A stretch of 64,000 nt of DNA from Bacillota bacterium (GTDB lineage Bacteria > Bacillota > UBA4882 > UBA8346): the NCBI GenBank assembly GCA_023426245.1, contig JAFABB010000056.1, positions 17,548-81,547 of the forward strand. Direction: 5' to 3'. Within the stretch, counting starts at the first letter, position 1, and every line of letters begins with the position of its first letter. Of this stretch, positions 9,714-17,586 are shown piece after piece. The position numbers were made by a program, and so were the translations under genes. The notes under the pieces were generated by a model, which was not told the origin of the DNA, did no database searches, and saw only the letters and a list, made by a program, of their open reading frames with translations.

Positions 9714-9819
9714 ATAGCAATTGAACTGTTTTAGAAATAGAATGTCGTTTCATACGTTTATGGTAATGGATGATCGCTGATCGCTAATCAGGATCAAAAA
9801 ATGAAACAGGAGGTTCATG

Positions 9820-10854
9820 ATGGTGAAAGTAGGGATAATCGGATGCGGTTCCATCACCAAGTACCGGCATGCACCGGAGTATGCCATGAATCCAAATTCT
9901 GAAATCATGGGTTTTTTTGATCTCAGGAAAGAAAGAGCCGCAGAAATGGCTGGGCAATTTGGTGGCAAAGTGTACGAAACGATTGAAGAGATGCTTGCTG
10001 AAAAATCAATTGACGCAGTGAGTGTTTGTGCTGCCAATAACTTTCATGCCCCCGTAACCATAGCCGCTTTGGAAGCCGGTAAACATGTATTATGTGAAAA
10101 ACCCATGGCTACTTCCGTTGGGGATGCCATAAACATGATTACCGCCGCTCAAAAAGCCGGCAAATTTTTGATGATCGGACATAATCAGAGACTAGCCGCG
10201 GCCCATGTGAAGGTAAAACAAATTTTAGATTCCGGCGAAATGGGAAAAATCATCAGTTTTAAAACCTCTTTTGCCCATAGCGGACCAGAAGGGTGGAGCG
10301 CTGATAAAAGCGCCAATACTTGGTTCTTTAGCAAAAAGGATGCCATTTTGGGAGCCATGGGCGATCTGGGTATTCATAAAGCCGATTTGATCCGCTGGCT
10401 CATTGGGGATGAAATCGTTGAAGTATCCGCTTTTGTTTCAACTTTGGACAAAAAAGGTCCGGATGGAAGATTGATCGAGGTTGACGATAATGCCATCTGC
10501 CTATTGCGCTCCAAAACCGGAATAACCGGGACCCTCTGCGCCAGTTGGACAAATTACGGAGCGGAAGACAATAGCACGATCTTGTATTGCAGCGAAGGCG
10601 TGATCAAGATTTATGAAAATCCCGACTTTCCCATCGAGATCAACAAAAGAAACGGCGAAAGAGTTTATTACCAAATCGGCAAAATTCAAACCAATGAAAG
10701 CCAGACCCAATCCGGAATCATCGATCTTTTCGTAAATAGCCTCGTAAACAACACTCCCCCGGAAATCTCCGGTGAAGAAGGGTTGGCCGCTTTAAAAATC
10801 ATTTTCGCCTGTTTGGAATCATCCCTGACGGGTAAAACGGTAAAAATAGACTAG
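9820..10854 (+). CDS. Gfo/Idh/MocA family NAD(P)-dependent oxidoreductase
   Basis: A 344-residue dehydrogenase. The N-terminal Rossmann fold is visible as VGIIGCGSITKYRHAPEY, with DAVSVCAANNFHAP and the catalytic-region CEKPMATS near residue 94. The C-terminal part is the alpha/beta substrate domain typical of inositol, glucose-fructose and similar oxidoreductases, with the GDLGIHKADLI helix near residue 186. AGGAGG at 9808-9813 fits an ATG at 9820 better than the adjacent ATG at 9817. It is followed by an isomerase gene after 95 nt, so the pair probably acts on one sugar or cyclitol. The substrate is unknown. Confidence 0.88.
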   Translation: MVKVGIIGCGSITKYRHAPEYAMNPNSEIMGFFDLRKERAAEMAGQFGGKVYETIEEMLAEKSIDAVSVCAANNFHAPVTIAALEAGKHVLCEKPMATSVGDAINMITAAQKAGKFLMIGHNQRLAAAHVKVKQILDSGEMGKIISFKTSFAHSGPEGWSADKSANTWFFSKKDAILGAMGDLGIHKADLIRWLIGDEIVEVSAFVSTLDKKGPDGRLIEVDDNAICLLRSKTGITGTLCASWTNYGAEDNSTILYCSEGVIKIYENPDFPIEINKRNGERVYYQIGKIQTNESQTQSGIIDLFVNSLVNNTPPEISGEEGLAALKIIFACLESSLTGKTVKID

Positions 10855-10925
10855 ATATATTGGAATTAAATTTTGTAAAAAAAAGTTGGCCTAAAAAAGT
10901 TAACGGAGACAGGATTAACCGTTGA
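10855..10925. repeat. Truncated copy of dispersed repeat family 1
   Basis: The stretch from AGATATATTGGAATTAAA to GTTAACGGAGACAGGATTA closely matches the left part of the elements at about 7460-7630 and 62945-63125. It breaks off just before the ribosome site of the next gene. Confidence 0.65.
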
Positions 10926-10949
10926 GTTATCAAAGAAAGGTGGCGCGCC

Positions 10950-11876
10950 ATGTATCTGGGACTTCTCACAGTCTGTCTGGGCAATCAGTCTTTGGAACAA
11001 AAATCCCGCTGGGCAAGGGAAAATGGCTTTAAAGCACTTGAGATCGCTTGTTGGCCGAAAAACAACGATCGTGATTATTCAAGCTCGGATATTGATGTGG
11101 AGCATTTTACTCCGAAAGAGGCTGACCGAATCAATTCACTTTGCAAGGAATTGGGTTTGACCATCTCATCGCTGGCCTACTATGATAACAATCTGGACCG
11201 GGATTTATCCAAACGGGCCCGTGTCCATCATCATTTGAAAAAGTGCATTGACGCTGCGGAAATGCTGGGTGTTTCGATGGTGGGGACCTTTATCGGCAGG
11301 AATATCGATCGATCGATTCCGGAAAACTTTGATGAATTTGAAAGAGTATTCAGCGAAATGGTAGCGTATGCTGAAAGCAAAGGGGTTAAAATCATCATTG
11401 AAAATTGTCCGATGGAGGGATGGCAAGTGCCGGGACTTCCGGGCACGATCTCTTTTGCGCCGGATCTCTGGCATGAAATGTTCCGCAGGATTCCCAGCCC
11501 CAATTTCGGCTTGAATCTGGACCCATCCCATTTGGTGTTTCAGTTAATGGATTATATCAGTGTCATTCCGGAATTTAAGGATCGGATCTTTCATGTTCAT
11601 GCCAAAGAAGCCAAAGTGAACAGCGAGAAATTGAAACGGTACGGGATTTTCAACCGGCAGTTATTTAGCGGAACAGGACATGAGTTTGGTTATTGGAAAC
11701 CCTGTATGCCGGGTCTGGGAGATCTCGACTGGAACCTTTTTCTGAAGACTTTACGGGATAACGGTTATGACGGTGTGGTCAGCATCGAGCATGAAGATCC
11801 CGATTATGAGGGCACGGAGGAAAAAGTCAAAGAGGGACTCTTGATTGCCAAAAGACATTTGGAGAAATTCATTTAA
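10950..11876 (+). CDS. Sugar phosphate isomerase/epimerase family protein (second paralogue)
   Basis: A 308-residue TIM-barrel protein of the xylose-isomerase-like family, clearly distinct from the protein at 307-1311. Visible landmarks are MYLGLLTVCLGNQSLEQK, FKALEIACWP, a GTFIGR strand, IIIENCPMEGW with a metal-ligand Glu, FGLNLDPSHLVFQ, FHVHAKEAK and SIEHEDPDYEG. The Glu, Asp, His and Glu ligands of the metal site are all present. Ribosome site AAAGGTGG sits 10 nt upstream. With the MocA-type dehydrogenase before it, this forms a plausible oxidise-then-isomerise pair, as in inositol or rare-sugar degradation. The exact reaction is not determinable. Confidence 0.86.
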   Translation: MYLGLLTVCLGNQSLEQKSRWARENGFKALEIACWPKNNDRDYSSSDIDVEHFTPKEADRINSLCKELGLTISSLAYYDNNLDRDLSKRARVHHHLKKCIDAAEMLGVSMVGTFIGRNIDRSIPENFDEFERVFSEMVAYAESKGVKIIIENCPMEGWQVPGLPGTISFAPDLWHEMFRRIPSPNFGLNLDPSHLVFQLMDYISVIPEFKDRIFHVHAKEAKVNSEKLKRYGIFNRQLFSGTGHEFGYWKPCMPGLGDLDWNLFLKTLRDNGYDGVVSIEHEDPDYEGTEEKVKEGLLIAKRHLEKFI

Positions 11877-11910
11877 AGCAATGAATACCGCCGATTCGAT
11901 TTCCCAAAGA

Positions 11911-12024
11911 GGCTGTTGCAAAAGGGATTAAAATCCATGAGAAATACAATATATACCATAAATAATGGGTAAAGCTTTCCATATATTGTATTCTCGATCG
12001 ATAAATCTTATTTTGCAACAGACC
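11911..12024. repeat. Nested palindrome, second copy of the 4783-4903 element
   Basis: The outer arms are GGCTGTTGCAAAA (11911-11923) and TTTTGCAACAGACC (12011-12024). The inner arms are GAGAAATACAATATAT (11939-11954) and ATATATTGTATTCTC (11981-11995). It lies between convergent genes, where it may work as a bidirectional terminator, but it lacks a clear T-tract. A further short AGGCTGTTCCATTC-like arm lies at about 12066-12076. Confidence 0.6.
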
Positions 12025-12081
12025 CTTATTCATATCTTACATGGGACTGTTCGCGGCAGAAATGAATGGAACAGCCTCCTT

Positions 12082-12861
12082 TTATTCGCATACAACCAGT
12101 TCCAATGGATATTTCTTTAAAAACTCCACCAAGGCCGGATTGATTTTGTTGTCGGTAATGATTTGATCGATGGCGCCGAAATCGGCTAGATAAATTTGTC
12201 CCATCTTGGAAAACTTGGTATAGTCGGCTAAAATAATTACTTTTTGGGAACGTTCAATCATCAGGCGCTTGGTATCCACTTCATCAGGGCTGGAATCGGT
12301 CAGCATTTGCTGTTCATTAATGCTGGCGCAAGATAAAAAGGCCTTACTGGGGTAGTAATCTCTGGCAATCCTTTGGGGAATCGTCCCGGAAAGGGACATG
12401 TTGCTCTCTTTAAAGACTCCGCCCAAACAAATGAACTGCAGATTGGGATTTTGAACCTGAACCGCTTCCAGAAGCAATTTCAAAGAATTGGTAAGGATGG
12501 ATACGTGGAGGTCTTTCGGAATATAACGGAGAAGATAAAGGGATGTTGAACTGTTATCCACAAAAATAGTATCTCCATTCCGAATCAGCGTGGCGGCCTT
12601 TTGGCAAATGGTCTTTTTTTCTTCGGCGTGGTGAATCTCGCGGATTCCTACCGGAAATTCCGGCAGGATCTTATCGGATGGAACATTAAGGATAGCCCCG
12701 CCGTGGGTGCGTTTGATGACGCCTTCATTTTCAAGTTCCCTCAAATCACGGCGAATGGTCTCTTTGCAGGCATTGAATTTTTCCGATAAGGAATTTACAT
12801 CGACTTTTCCTTCTTGTTCAAGGATATTAATGATTTGATTTTTTCTTTCCAATCCGAACAT
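12082..12861 (-). CDS. DeoR-family transcriptional repressor of sugar catabolism
   Basis: A 259-residue regulator. The N-terminal winged helix-turn-helix reads as the family pattern (ILEQEGKVDVNSLSEKF, ETIRRDLRELENEGVIKRTHGGA). The C-terminal effector domain resembles phosphosugar isomerases, with GDTIFVDNSST, ILTNSL and ADYTKF. Such proteins usually bind a sugar phosphate and release DNA. The ATG at 12861 is preferred to a TTG at 12870 because GAAGGG lies 9 nt upstream of the ATG. It sits between catabolic gene groups and is the best candidate controller of the promoter at 144-172. Confidence 0.9.
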   Translation of the reverse strand: MFGLERKNQIINILEQEGKVDVNSLSEKFNACKETIRRDLRELENEGVIKRTHGGAILNVPSDKILPEFPVGIREIHHAEEKKTICQKAATLIRNGDTIFVDNSSTSLYLLRYIPKDLHVSILTNSLKLLLEAVQVQNPNLQFICLGGVFKESNMSLSGTIPQRIARDYYPSKAFLSCASINEQQMLTDSSPDEVDTKRLMIERSQKVIILADYTKFSKMGQIYLADFGAIDQIITDNKINPALVEFLKKYPLELVVCE

Positions 12862-13145
12862 AGGATTCAACCCTTCTAATTTAATGCAATCATCAATTCT
12901 TAATCCATATTACCATATTTAGGGAGGTTTGGCGACGGATTCTTCGACGATGGGCAAATAAGGAAATTGGATCGGAGTAGAAGTTCTGATAAAGGGAATG
13001 GGTCCGCCGCCGCAAAGCTTTGATACCGCAAGATAAGGCTTTCGGAAGATTTATTCTTTATCGACAGGAAGAACCGGCAATAGGCGAGAATAACAGAAAA
13101 TAAAGGCTGGCATTTTTTATCAACCGGAAAAGGGAAAAATTTTCG

Positions 13146-14096
13146 ATGAAAAAGATCACCATTACCGAGTCGGTTGCTATCACCGACATTACTTTGGGAG
13201 CGGGCGTTCTAACTTCCCCGGACAAAGATGATTTGTTGGATCGTTATCTTGCCTTGGGCGGAAACTGTTTTGATACGGCAAGGGTTTATGAGGACGGGCA
13301 ATCCGATGTGTGGCTCGGGCAGTGGATCAAAGAACGCCGCAACCGTCAAAATATAGTTCTCTGCGCCAAAGGATGCCATCCCCTCGATCCCAATGCCATG
13401 CATATATCGCGTTTAACGCCGGAAGATATTGTTGGGGATTTGGAGACCAGTCTTCGCGCCATTGGAACCGATTATGCGGACCTTTACCTTTTGCACAGGG
13501 ATAATCCGAGAGTTCCGGTTGAAACCATCATGCCGATCCTTCATAAGCTGGTGGCAACCGGGAAAACACGCGCTATCGGAGTTTCCAACTGGACAGCCGG
13601 GAGAATTAACGAGGCGAACCGGTTCGCAGTGGTCAACGGCCTGACGCCTTTTTCCGTGAGCCAAATGCATTTTGGCCTGGCCCAGACGACGCCCGCTCTT
13701 ACCACGGATGTTACTCATGTTACCATGAATGATATTGAGTATGGATGGTATCTTGAGAACAACTTTCCGGTAATGGCCTTTGCGGCCCAGGGGAAAGGTT
13801 TTTTTGCGCAAGTTGCCAAAGGATTGCCTTTGAAAGAATGGCCCCAAAAATATTACGGATTCCTTCCGGAAAATTACCGCCGGGCTGAAAGATTGATTCA
13901 ACTTGCTGCGGAATTGGGAACCAATGTTTCGGCGCTGGCTATTGCCTATGTCCGTGATAATCCGCTCCGGATTTCAGCTTTATGCGCATTTTCTTCGCTG
14001 GCCCAGTTTGAAGAAAGCATGGATGTTTTACGGTTTAAGCTTACCCCGGAGCAGATTGCCTATTTGGAGGGGAAAGGGCAAACTCATTCGGCCTGA
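13146..14096 (+). CDS. Aldo/keto reductase
   Basis: A 316-residue NADPH-dependent TIM-barrel reductase. The family tetrad can be seen: Asp in GNCFDTARVYEDG, Tyr in the same segment, Lys in IVLCAKGCHP and His in LYLLHRDNP. The C-terminal NADPH-binding part (SALCAFSSLAQFEESM, then LTPEQIAYLEG) is also present. It has no strong ribosome site. It is preceded by 275 nt in which I see no gene. Its 3' end overlaps the convergent tag gene by 13 nt. The substrate is an unknown aldehyde or ketose. Confidence 0.88.
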   Translation: MKKITITESVAITDITLGAGVLTSPDKDDLLDRYLALGGNCFDTARVYEDGQSDVWLGQWIKERRNRQNIVLCAKGCHPLDPNAMHISRLTPEDIVGDLETSLRAIGTDYADLYLLHRDNPRVPVETIMPILHKLVATGKTRAIGVSNWTAGRINEANRFAVVNGLTPFSVSQMHFGLAQTTPALTTDVTHVTMNDIEYGWYLENNFPVMAFAAQGKGFFAQVAKGLPLKEWPQKYYGFLPENYRRAERLIQLAAELGTNVSALAIAYVRDNPLRISALCAFSSLAQFEESMDVLRFKLTPEQIAYLEGKGQTHSA

Positions 14097-14656
14097 TATC
14101 GAAAACAGCTCACCAAGTGATCGTTGATAATTCCAATCGCTTGCAAGTGGGCGTATATGGTCGTGGAGCCCAGAAATTTAAAACCCCGTTTTTTAAGATC
14201 CTTGCTGATGGTGTCGGAGAGGTCTGTTGTAACGGGAATTTCACCGGTGGTCTTCCAGGCGTGGACTACCGGTTTGTTATTTACAAAACCCCAGATGTAA
14301 CTGTCAAAGGAACCGAATTCCTGTTGAATCTGGATGAATTGTCTGGCATTGGTGACCGTGGCTTCGATTTTTTTCCGGTTGCGGATGATGCCGGGAAAAG
14401 CCAGTACCCGTTCGATATCGGCCTCGCTGTAACTTGCGATTTTTGAAACCGCGAAGGAATCCATGGCTGCTCTGAAAATCTCCCTTTTCTTCAGCACAAT
14501 CAACCAGCTTAGTCCGGCTTGCATCGCTTCCAAAGTCAAAAATTCAAAATGTTGCTGTTCGTCATGGAGGGGAGTACCCCATTCTTTGTCGTGATATTCG
14601 GTGAGCAGCGGGTCCCCAAGACACCAGGGACAGCGGGAAAGATTGCCCAAATCCAT
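14084..14656 (-). CDS. tag: DNA-3-methyladenine glycosylase I
   Basis: A 190-residue base-excision repair enzyme that removes 3-methyladenine from alkylated DNA. The zinc snap is intact: CPWC near residue 9, YHDKEWG near 20, and NDHLVSC near the C-terminus. The glycosylase core EAMQAGLSW and the helix-hairpin region AFPGIIRNRKKIEA are present. AAAGGTG precedes the ATG at 14656; the TTG at 14671 overlaps that ribosome site. The length is normal for the family. The gene is convergent with the aldo/keto reductase and shows no functional link to it. Confidence 0.93.
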   Translation of the reverse strand: MDLGNLSRCPWCLGDPLLTEYHDKEWGTPLHDEQQHFEFLTLEAMQAGLSWLIVLKKREIFRAAMDSFAVSKIASYSEADIERVLAFPGIIRNRKKIEATVTNARQFIQIQQEFGSFDSYIWGFVNNKPVVHAWKTTGEIPVTTDLSDTISKDLKKRGFKFLGSTTIYAHLQAIGIINDHLVSCFRYQAE

Positions 14657-15190
14657 GGTAGCACCTTTCAAACGGCGAGTATTTCTCCGGGCTGTGTTTT
14701 TAGGTATTCATCCTGTCGGCTTGATCAGGAACAGGTTGGGATGAATTTTTTGGAGAAGCCGTATAGATAGAGTTTATGGCGAAAGATACCGAAAATCAAG
14801 TTAAAAATTTTAACGTTCAAGAAGAGCAGGTTGTGTGGAGGTCCGGACAGTGTTAGCGGGGTACCCGGCGGTGAAAAAAATGGTTGGCGCGATGAGTGCG
14901 GGGACTTTGGCGATTAGAAAAAGATCTCGGGAATCGGAGCCGGATCCTGGGCCAAAGCCCTGGCTCTTCGGGCTGATTCTGAAGTAACGCGCCAGCGACC
15001 CCATAGAATACGGAAATATTAATTTTTCGTGTAATTTCGGGCCTTTGGTTAAAAAGGTTTTAGGTTTTAATGACAAAGGAAGAAAAAAACAATCAACCAC
15101 CAAACACATGAAAGGGCAGGAAAAGAGGGAAGCCGGCCGGATTGAACAATGCGAATAGTTTTATTTTATGGAAACGGGATAAAACTTAAA
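14657..15190. other. Gap without a supportable gene
   Basis: Open frames exist on both strands, including one on the minus strand at 14810-15109, but it has no ribosome site and no family I recognise. I see nothing definite here. Confidence 0.5.
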
Positions 15191-15255
15191 ATTTATGTTT
15201 TATTTTTTTGAATTTCGAAAGGAATTTTTTTCATGATGAGCCGGAAACCGTTAAA

Positions 15256-15540
15256 TCCTGAAATGATTTTAATAATTGGATGATAACCAAAAGGGATGGG
15301 TTGAAATAAAAAAACAATGGGTTGACGGGAAAATCCGATTGGATGATTGGAAAAAACGATTGCAGAAATGATCCGGAAGATTGGATGATGGGTAAAAACA
15401 ATTGGATGATCGGAAAAAGTAATTAAAAAAATGAACCGGTCGATTGGGTGAAGGGAAAAAGTGATTGCTGAAATGATTTCGATCATCGGTGGATGGAAAA
15501 AAACAATCTAAAAAATGAGCCGGACAACTTGGATGAATGA
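15256..15540. repeat. Degenerate tandem repeat with GATTGGATGATNGG units
   Basis: About ten imperfect units alternate between a GATTGGATGATTGGAAAAA-like motif and an AAATGATCCGG-like motif, with a period of roughly 22-40 nt. The minus strand stays open through it and would encode recurring HPI triplets. The composition is repeat-driven and not gene-like. It is followed by a family-1 repeat fragment at 15547-15625 (GTTAACGGAGACGGGATTAA), which has a 12-nt inner hairpin AAAGGC/GCCTTT. Confidence 0.6.
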
Positions 15541-15756
15541 AAATCAAAAGTTAACGGAGACGGGATTAACGCCTTTATTGGCCTTTTTATTAAAGGCGCG
15601 GATTCACAGGATTAAAAGGAACCAATAATCGATGGCCGTTTTTATCCTGGTTCTTTTTTATACCCTCCTGCCCCTCCTAAGCCACGATTGCAGCAATCAC
15701 GTTGTTTTTCATCCAATTGGTCACACCAAAAAGGGGGTGGCAGATGTGGGCTTTTA

Positions 15757-15975
15757 TCATTTCTTTTTCTTTTCTTCACGGCCTAAAAGATCATCGACGG
15801 ATGTTTCAAATAAATCTGCCAAAAGACATAGCATATCCGGGTCTGGCTTGCGCAACCCTTTTTCATACCGGTTAATTGCCGCTGCAGAAACATTAATCCG
15901 TTTGCCTAAACTATCTTGAGTATAACCAAACTGCTCCCGCAAGGCTTTTAATCTTTCAGGAAATGAAGTCCCCAC
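15757..15975 (-). CDS. Small Xre-family transcriptional repressor
   Basis: A 72-residue single-domain helix-turn-helix protein of the lambda Cro/C1 type: FPERLKALREQFGYTQDSLGKR, then INVSAAAINRYEKG recognition helix, then PDPDMLCLLADLFETSVDDLLG. It ends in a lysine-rich tail. The start is taken at GTG 15975 (or TTG 15978), just after AAAGTGGTGA; the longer open frame upstream crosses the operator region and is unlikely to be translated. Two matching palindromes lie upstream at 16029-16049 and 16092-16112, flanking a divergent promoter. This is typical of a phage- or ICE-derived control switch. Confidence 0.82.
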   Translation of the reverse strand: MGTSFPERLKALREQFGYTQDSLGKRINVSAAAINRYEKGLRKPDPDMLCLLADLFETSVDDLLGREEKKKK

Positions 15976-16028
15976 CAAATCACCACTTTCAGTTAGTATT
16001 CTATCATAGTGGCATTTAAAGAAAACAT

Positions 16029-16112
16029 ATATTACCAAATTGGTAATATAGTTCTTGACATTTTGAGGAGTGGAGATTAAAATTAAAATTGATATTACCG
16101 AAATGGTAATTA
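16029..16112 (+). promoter_or_regulatory. Divergent promoter with paired Xre operators
   Basis: The first operator is a perfect 21-bp palindrome at 16029-16049, core ATTACCAAATTGGTAAT. The second, ATTACCGAAATGGTAAT at 16094-16110, has the same half-sites. Between them lies a plus-strand promoter: TTGACA at 16055-16060, a 17-nt spacer and TAAAAT at 16078-16083. Binding at both sites would block this promoter and could autoregulate the Xre gene reading the other way. Confidence 0.75.
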
Positions 16113-16139
16113 AATTGCAGAATTTATTGGGTTTCAAAC

Positions 16140-16307
16140 GTGGTTAATAAAAAAGCTGTATTTGCAGAGTATGTCAATAACTGGTTTGAACAGATTTGCC
16201 GCAGGGATGAGCTAATCTACAGCACGGCGTTGATGGACGGGATTTTGTGCGCACATAATATGTGCGACGGGTATTGGATCGCAATGGTTGGGCAAGGAAA
16301 AAATTAA
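16140..16307 (+). CDS. Small ORF under the Xre-controlled promoter, possibly a broken gene
   Basis: A 55-codon open frame starting at GTG, 57 nt after the -10 box. The product begins VVNKKAVFAEYVNNWFEQI and ends GYWIAMVGQGKN. No good ribosome site is visible. The FAEYxxNW segment and a later YSTALM segment faintly resemble the N-terminal core-binding domain of tyrosine integrases, which would fit a decayed mobile-element switch, but the match is too weak to name it. The MITE-like element at 16332 begins 25 nt after its stop codon and may mark where the original gene was cut. Confidence 0.35.
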   Translation: MVNKKAVFAEYVNNWFEQICRRDELIYSTALMDGILCAHNMCDGYWIAMVGQGKN

Positions 16308-16331
16308 GGTTTGAAATTCAGTATCAAGAAT

Positions 16332-16646
16332 GTCTATTGACCTAACCCCCGCCCCAATGTCATCAAGCTATGGATGCACTTTCTGGAAGTAATGAATTTG
16401 AAAATTCGGGCCCAGACCTCTCTCTGCGCCTTCGTCACGAAGGCGAGCTCTCCCCCAATGGAGTTTTTTAATGAAGCGGATTCAGTGGGAGAGTAATCGA
16501 TGACTTCGTAATCTAAAAGCTTTTGGAGATCAACGGCTTCGAACCCTGGGTTCGCGGTTACTCTTCCACTGAAACAACTACTTTGAACAACATCTTTGGG
16601 GAAGAGCCCGCCTTTCTCGAAAGGCGCGAGTTAGGTCAAATAGGCA
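16332..16646. mobile_element. MITE-like element, family 2, complete copy
   Basis: It starts with CTATTGACCTAACCCC (from about 16334) and ends with the inverse, GAGTTAGGTCAAATAGGC (to about 16644), giving terminal inverted repeats of about 17 nt. Inside are hairpins such as GCCTTCGTCACGAAGGC and CTCTCCCC...GGGAGAG. There is no coding capacity. Parts are homologous to 7650-7823, and the ends match 62535-62733 and 47202-47278. Confidence 0.65.
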
Positions 16647-16689
16647 ACTTGAATCCATGTCCCATTTTATGGAAGCATAGCTTGATGAC

Positions 16690-16950
16690 ATTGACCCCCG
16701 CCCCTTCCCTCATTCAGAAGGCAATTATCTGGGACAGGGAAGGGGAGCTTTGATCGTACATTCTAAGCCTTGAACGGGGAAAGGTACTTTTTCGTAATAT
16801 TTTTATGTCAGGGTATTGAAAAAGATCATGAAAATAGTCGTTATTTACATCTATTGCAAGATCATATCGAATTAAGTCATCCCTTCCCTGTCCCAGATAT
16901 CAACAACCAGAAGGAGGGAAGGGAACGAAGGTTGGGTGAAATTGGCGTTT
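16690..16950. mobile_element. MITE-like element, family 2, diverged copy
   Basis: This copy has TTGACCCCCGCCCCTTCCCT at the left (from about 16689) and a right end GGTTGGGTGAAATTGGCG (to about 16950). It contains two internal arms, CTGGGACAGGGAAGGGG and CCCTTCCCTGTCCCAG, which can pair over 17 bp across about 140 nt. The open frames crossing it are repeat-derived. Confidence 0.55.
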
Positions 16951-17043
16951 AACCCATGCTTTTTCAAATCTGGGCAGACAGAACGGCCGCCCCCAAAAAA
17001 GTCGACAAATAATAGAAAGATCGATAGAAAGAAGGCATGTCCC

Positions 17044-17325
17044 ATGAAATCCATTCTGGAAGAATTATTTTACGGCCAGATCTTCCCCTTCGAACGGATC
17101 GTTCCCCAAGATCCCGGATATCGCCCCTTAAACCAAAAAATATCCGATATCAAGAAAACGTTGCAAGAGAGAATCGCGGCGGAAGATTATCAAGCGCTGG
17201 AAGGGCTTTTGGATTTGGGTTGCGACTCAAGTGTGATGGAAGCTTACGCATCCTTTGAATATGGTTTTAAGCTCGGCGCTCTGATCATGCTGGAGGTGTT
17301 CGGCAATAAGGGAGAGCTCAAGTAA
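17044..17325 (+). CDS. DUF6809-like small protein
   Basis: A 93-residue, probably all-helical cytoplasmic protein. The pattern MKSILEELFYGQIFP at the start, a central amphipathic helix, and a C-terminal YGFKLGALIMLEVF helix match what I remember of the DUF6809 family, common in Clostridia and often found near mobile or sporulation-linked genes. The function is unknown. The ATG at 17044 follows AAGAAGG; the open frame extends upstream to 16936, but that part lies beyond the ribosome site and starts inside repeat DNA. Confidence 0.6.
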   Translation: MKSILEELFYGQIFPFERIVPQDPGYRPLNQKISDIKKTLQERIAAEDYQALEGLLDLGCDSSVMEAYASFEYGFKLGALIMLEVFGNKGELK

Positions 17326-17523
17326 GGCCCCATCAAGATTTTACAGGGGGAGTTACTTGTCGCTTGGCAAACCAAATGATATCCTTTTTATGAACAGTGT
17401 ATTAAGGGACATTCCCCTGATCCTTTGCCCATAACGTTTTGTGCGTGATGAGAGAGGGTAGGCTTCTTGATAAAGCTGCAATTCTATTAAGTCGTAACAG
17501 TCTTTTCTACAATAAGCTAAGGC

Positions 17524-17565
17524 TAATAAAAAGAGTCCCTACTTATCGGGACTTTTTTTAAATGA
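17524..17565. terminator. Bidirectional intrinsic terminator
   Basis: AGTCCC and GGGACT form a stem around TACTTATC. A run of T follows on the plus strand and a run of A precedes it, giving T on the minus strand. It lies between convergent genes. Confidence 0.8.
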
Positions 17566-17586
17566 ATAATACTATTTATTTTAGTT

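Noticed and set aside
14810..15109. A 99-codon open frame on the minus strand
   Set aside because: No ribosome site, no recognisable family, and proline/serine-rich composition expected of a chance frame.
15256..15540. Tandem array as a CRISPR locus
   Set aside because: Units are not identical, there are no unique spacers of constant length, and no cas genes are in the window.
15193..15547. Two minus-strand frames with repeated HPI motifs, resembling a repeat protein
   Set aside because: Both frames arise from the degenerate DNA tandem repeat and lack ribosome sites. The repeat is not in register with codons throughout.
16523..16952. Two plus-strand frames of 60-76 codons
   Set aside because: They lie inside MITE-like elements and their sequence is explained by the repeat DNA.
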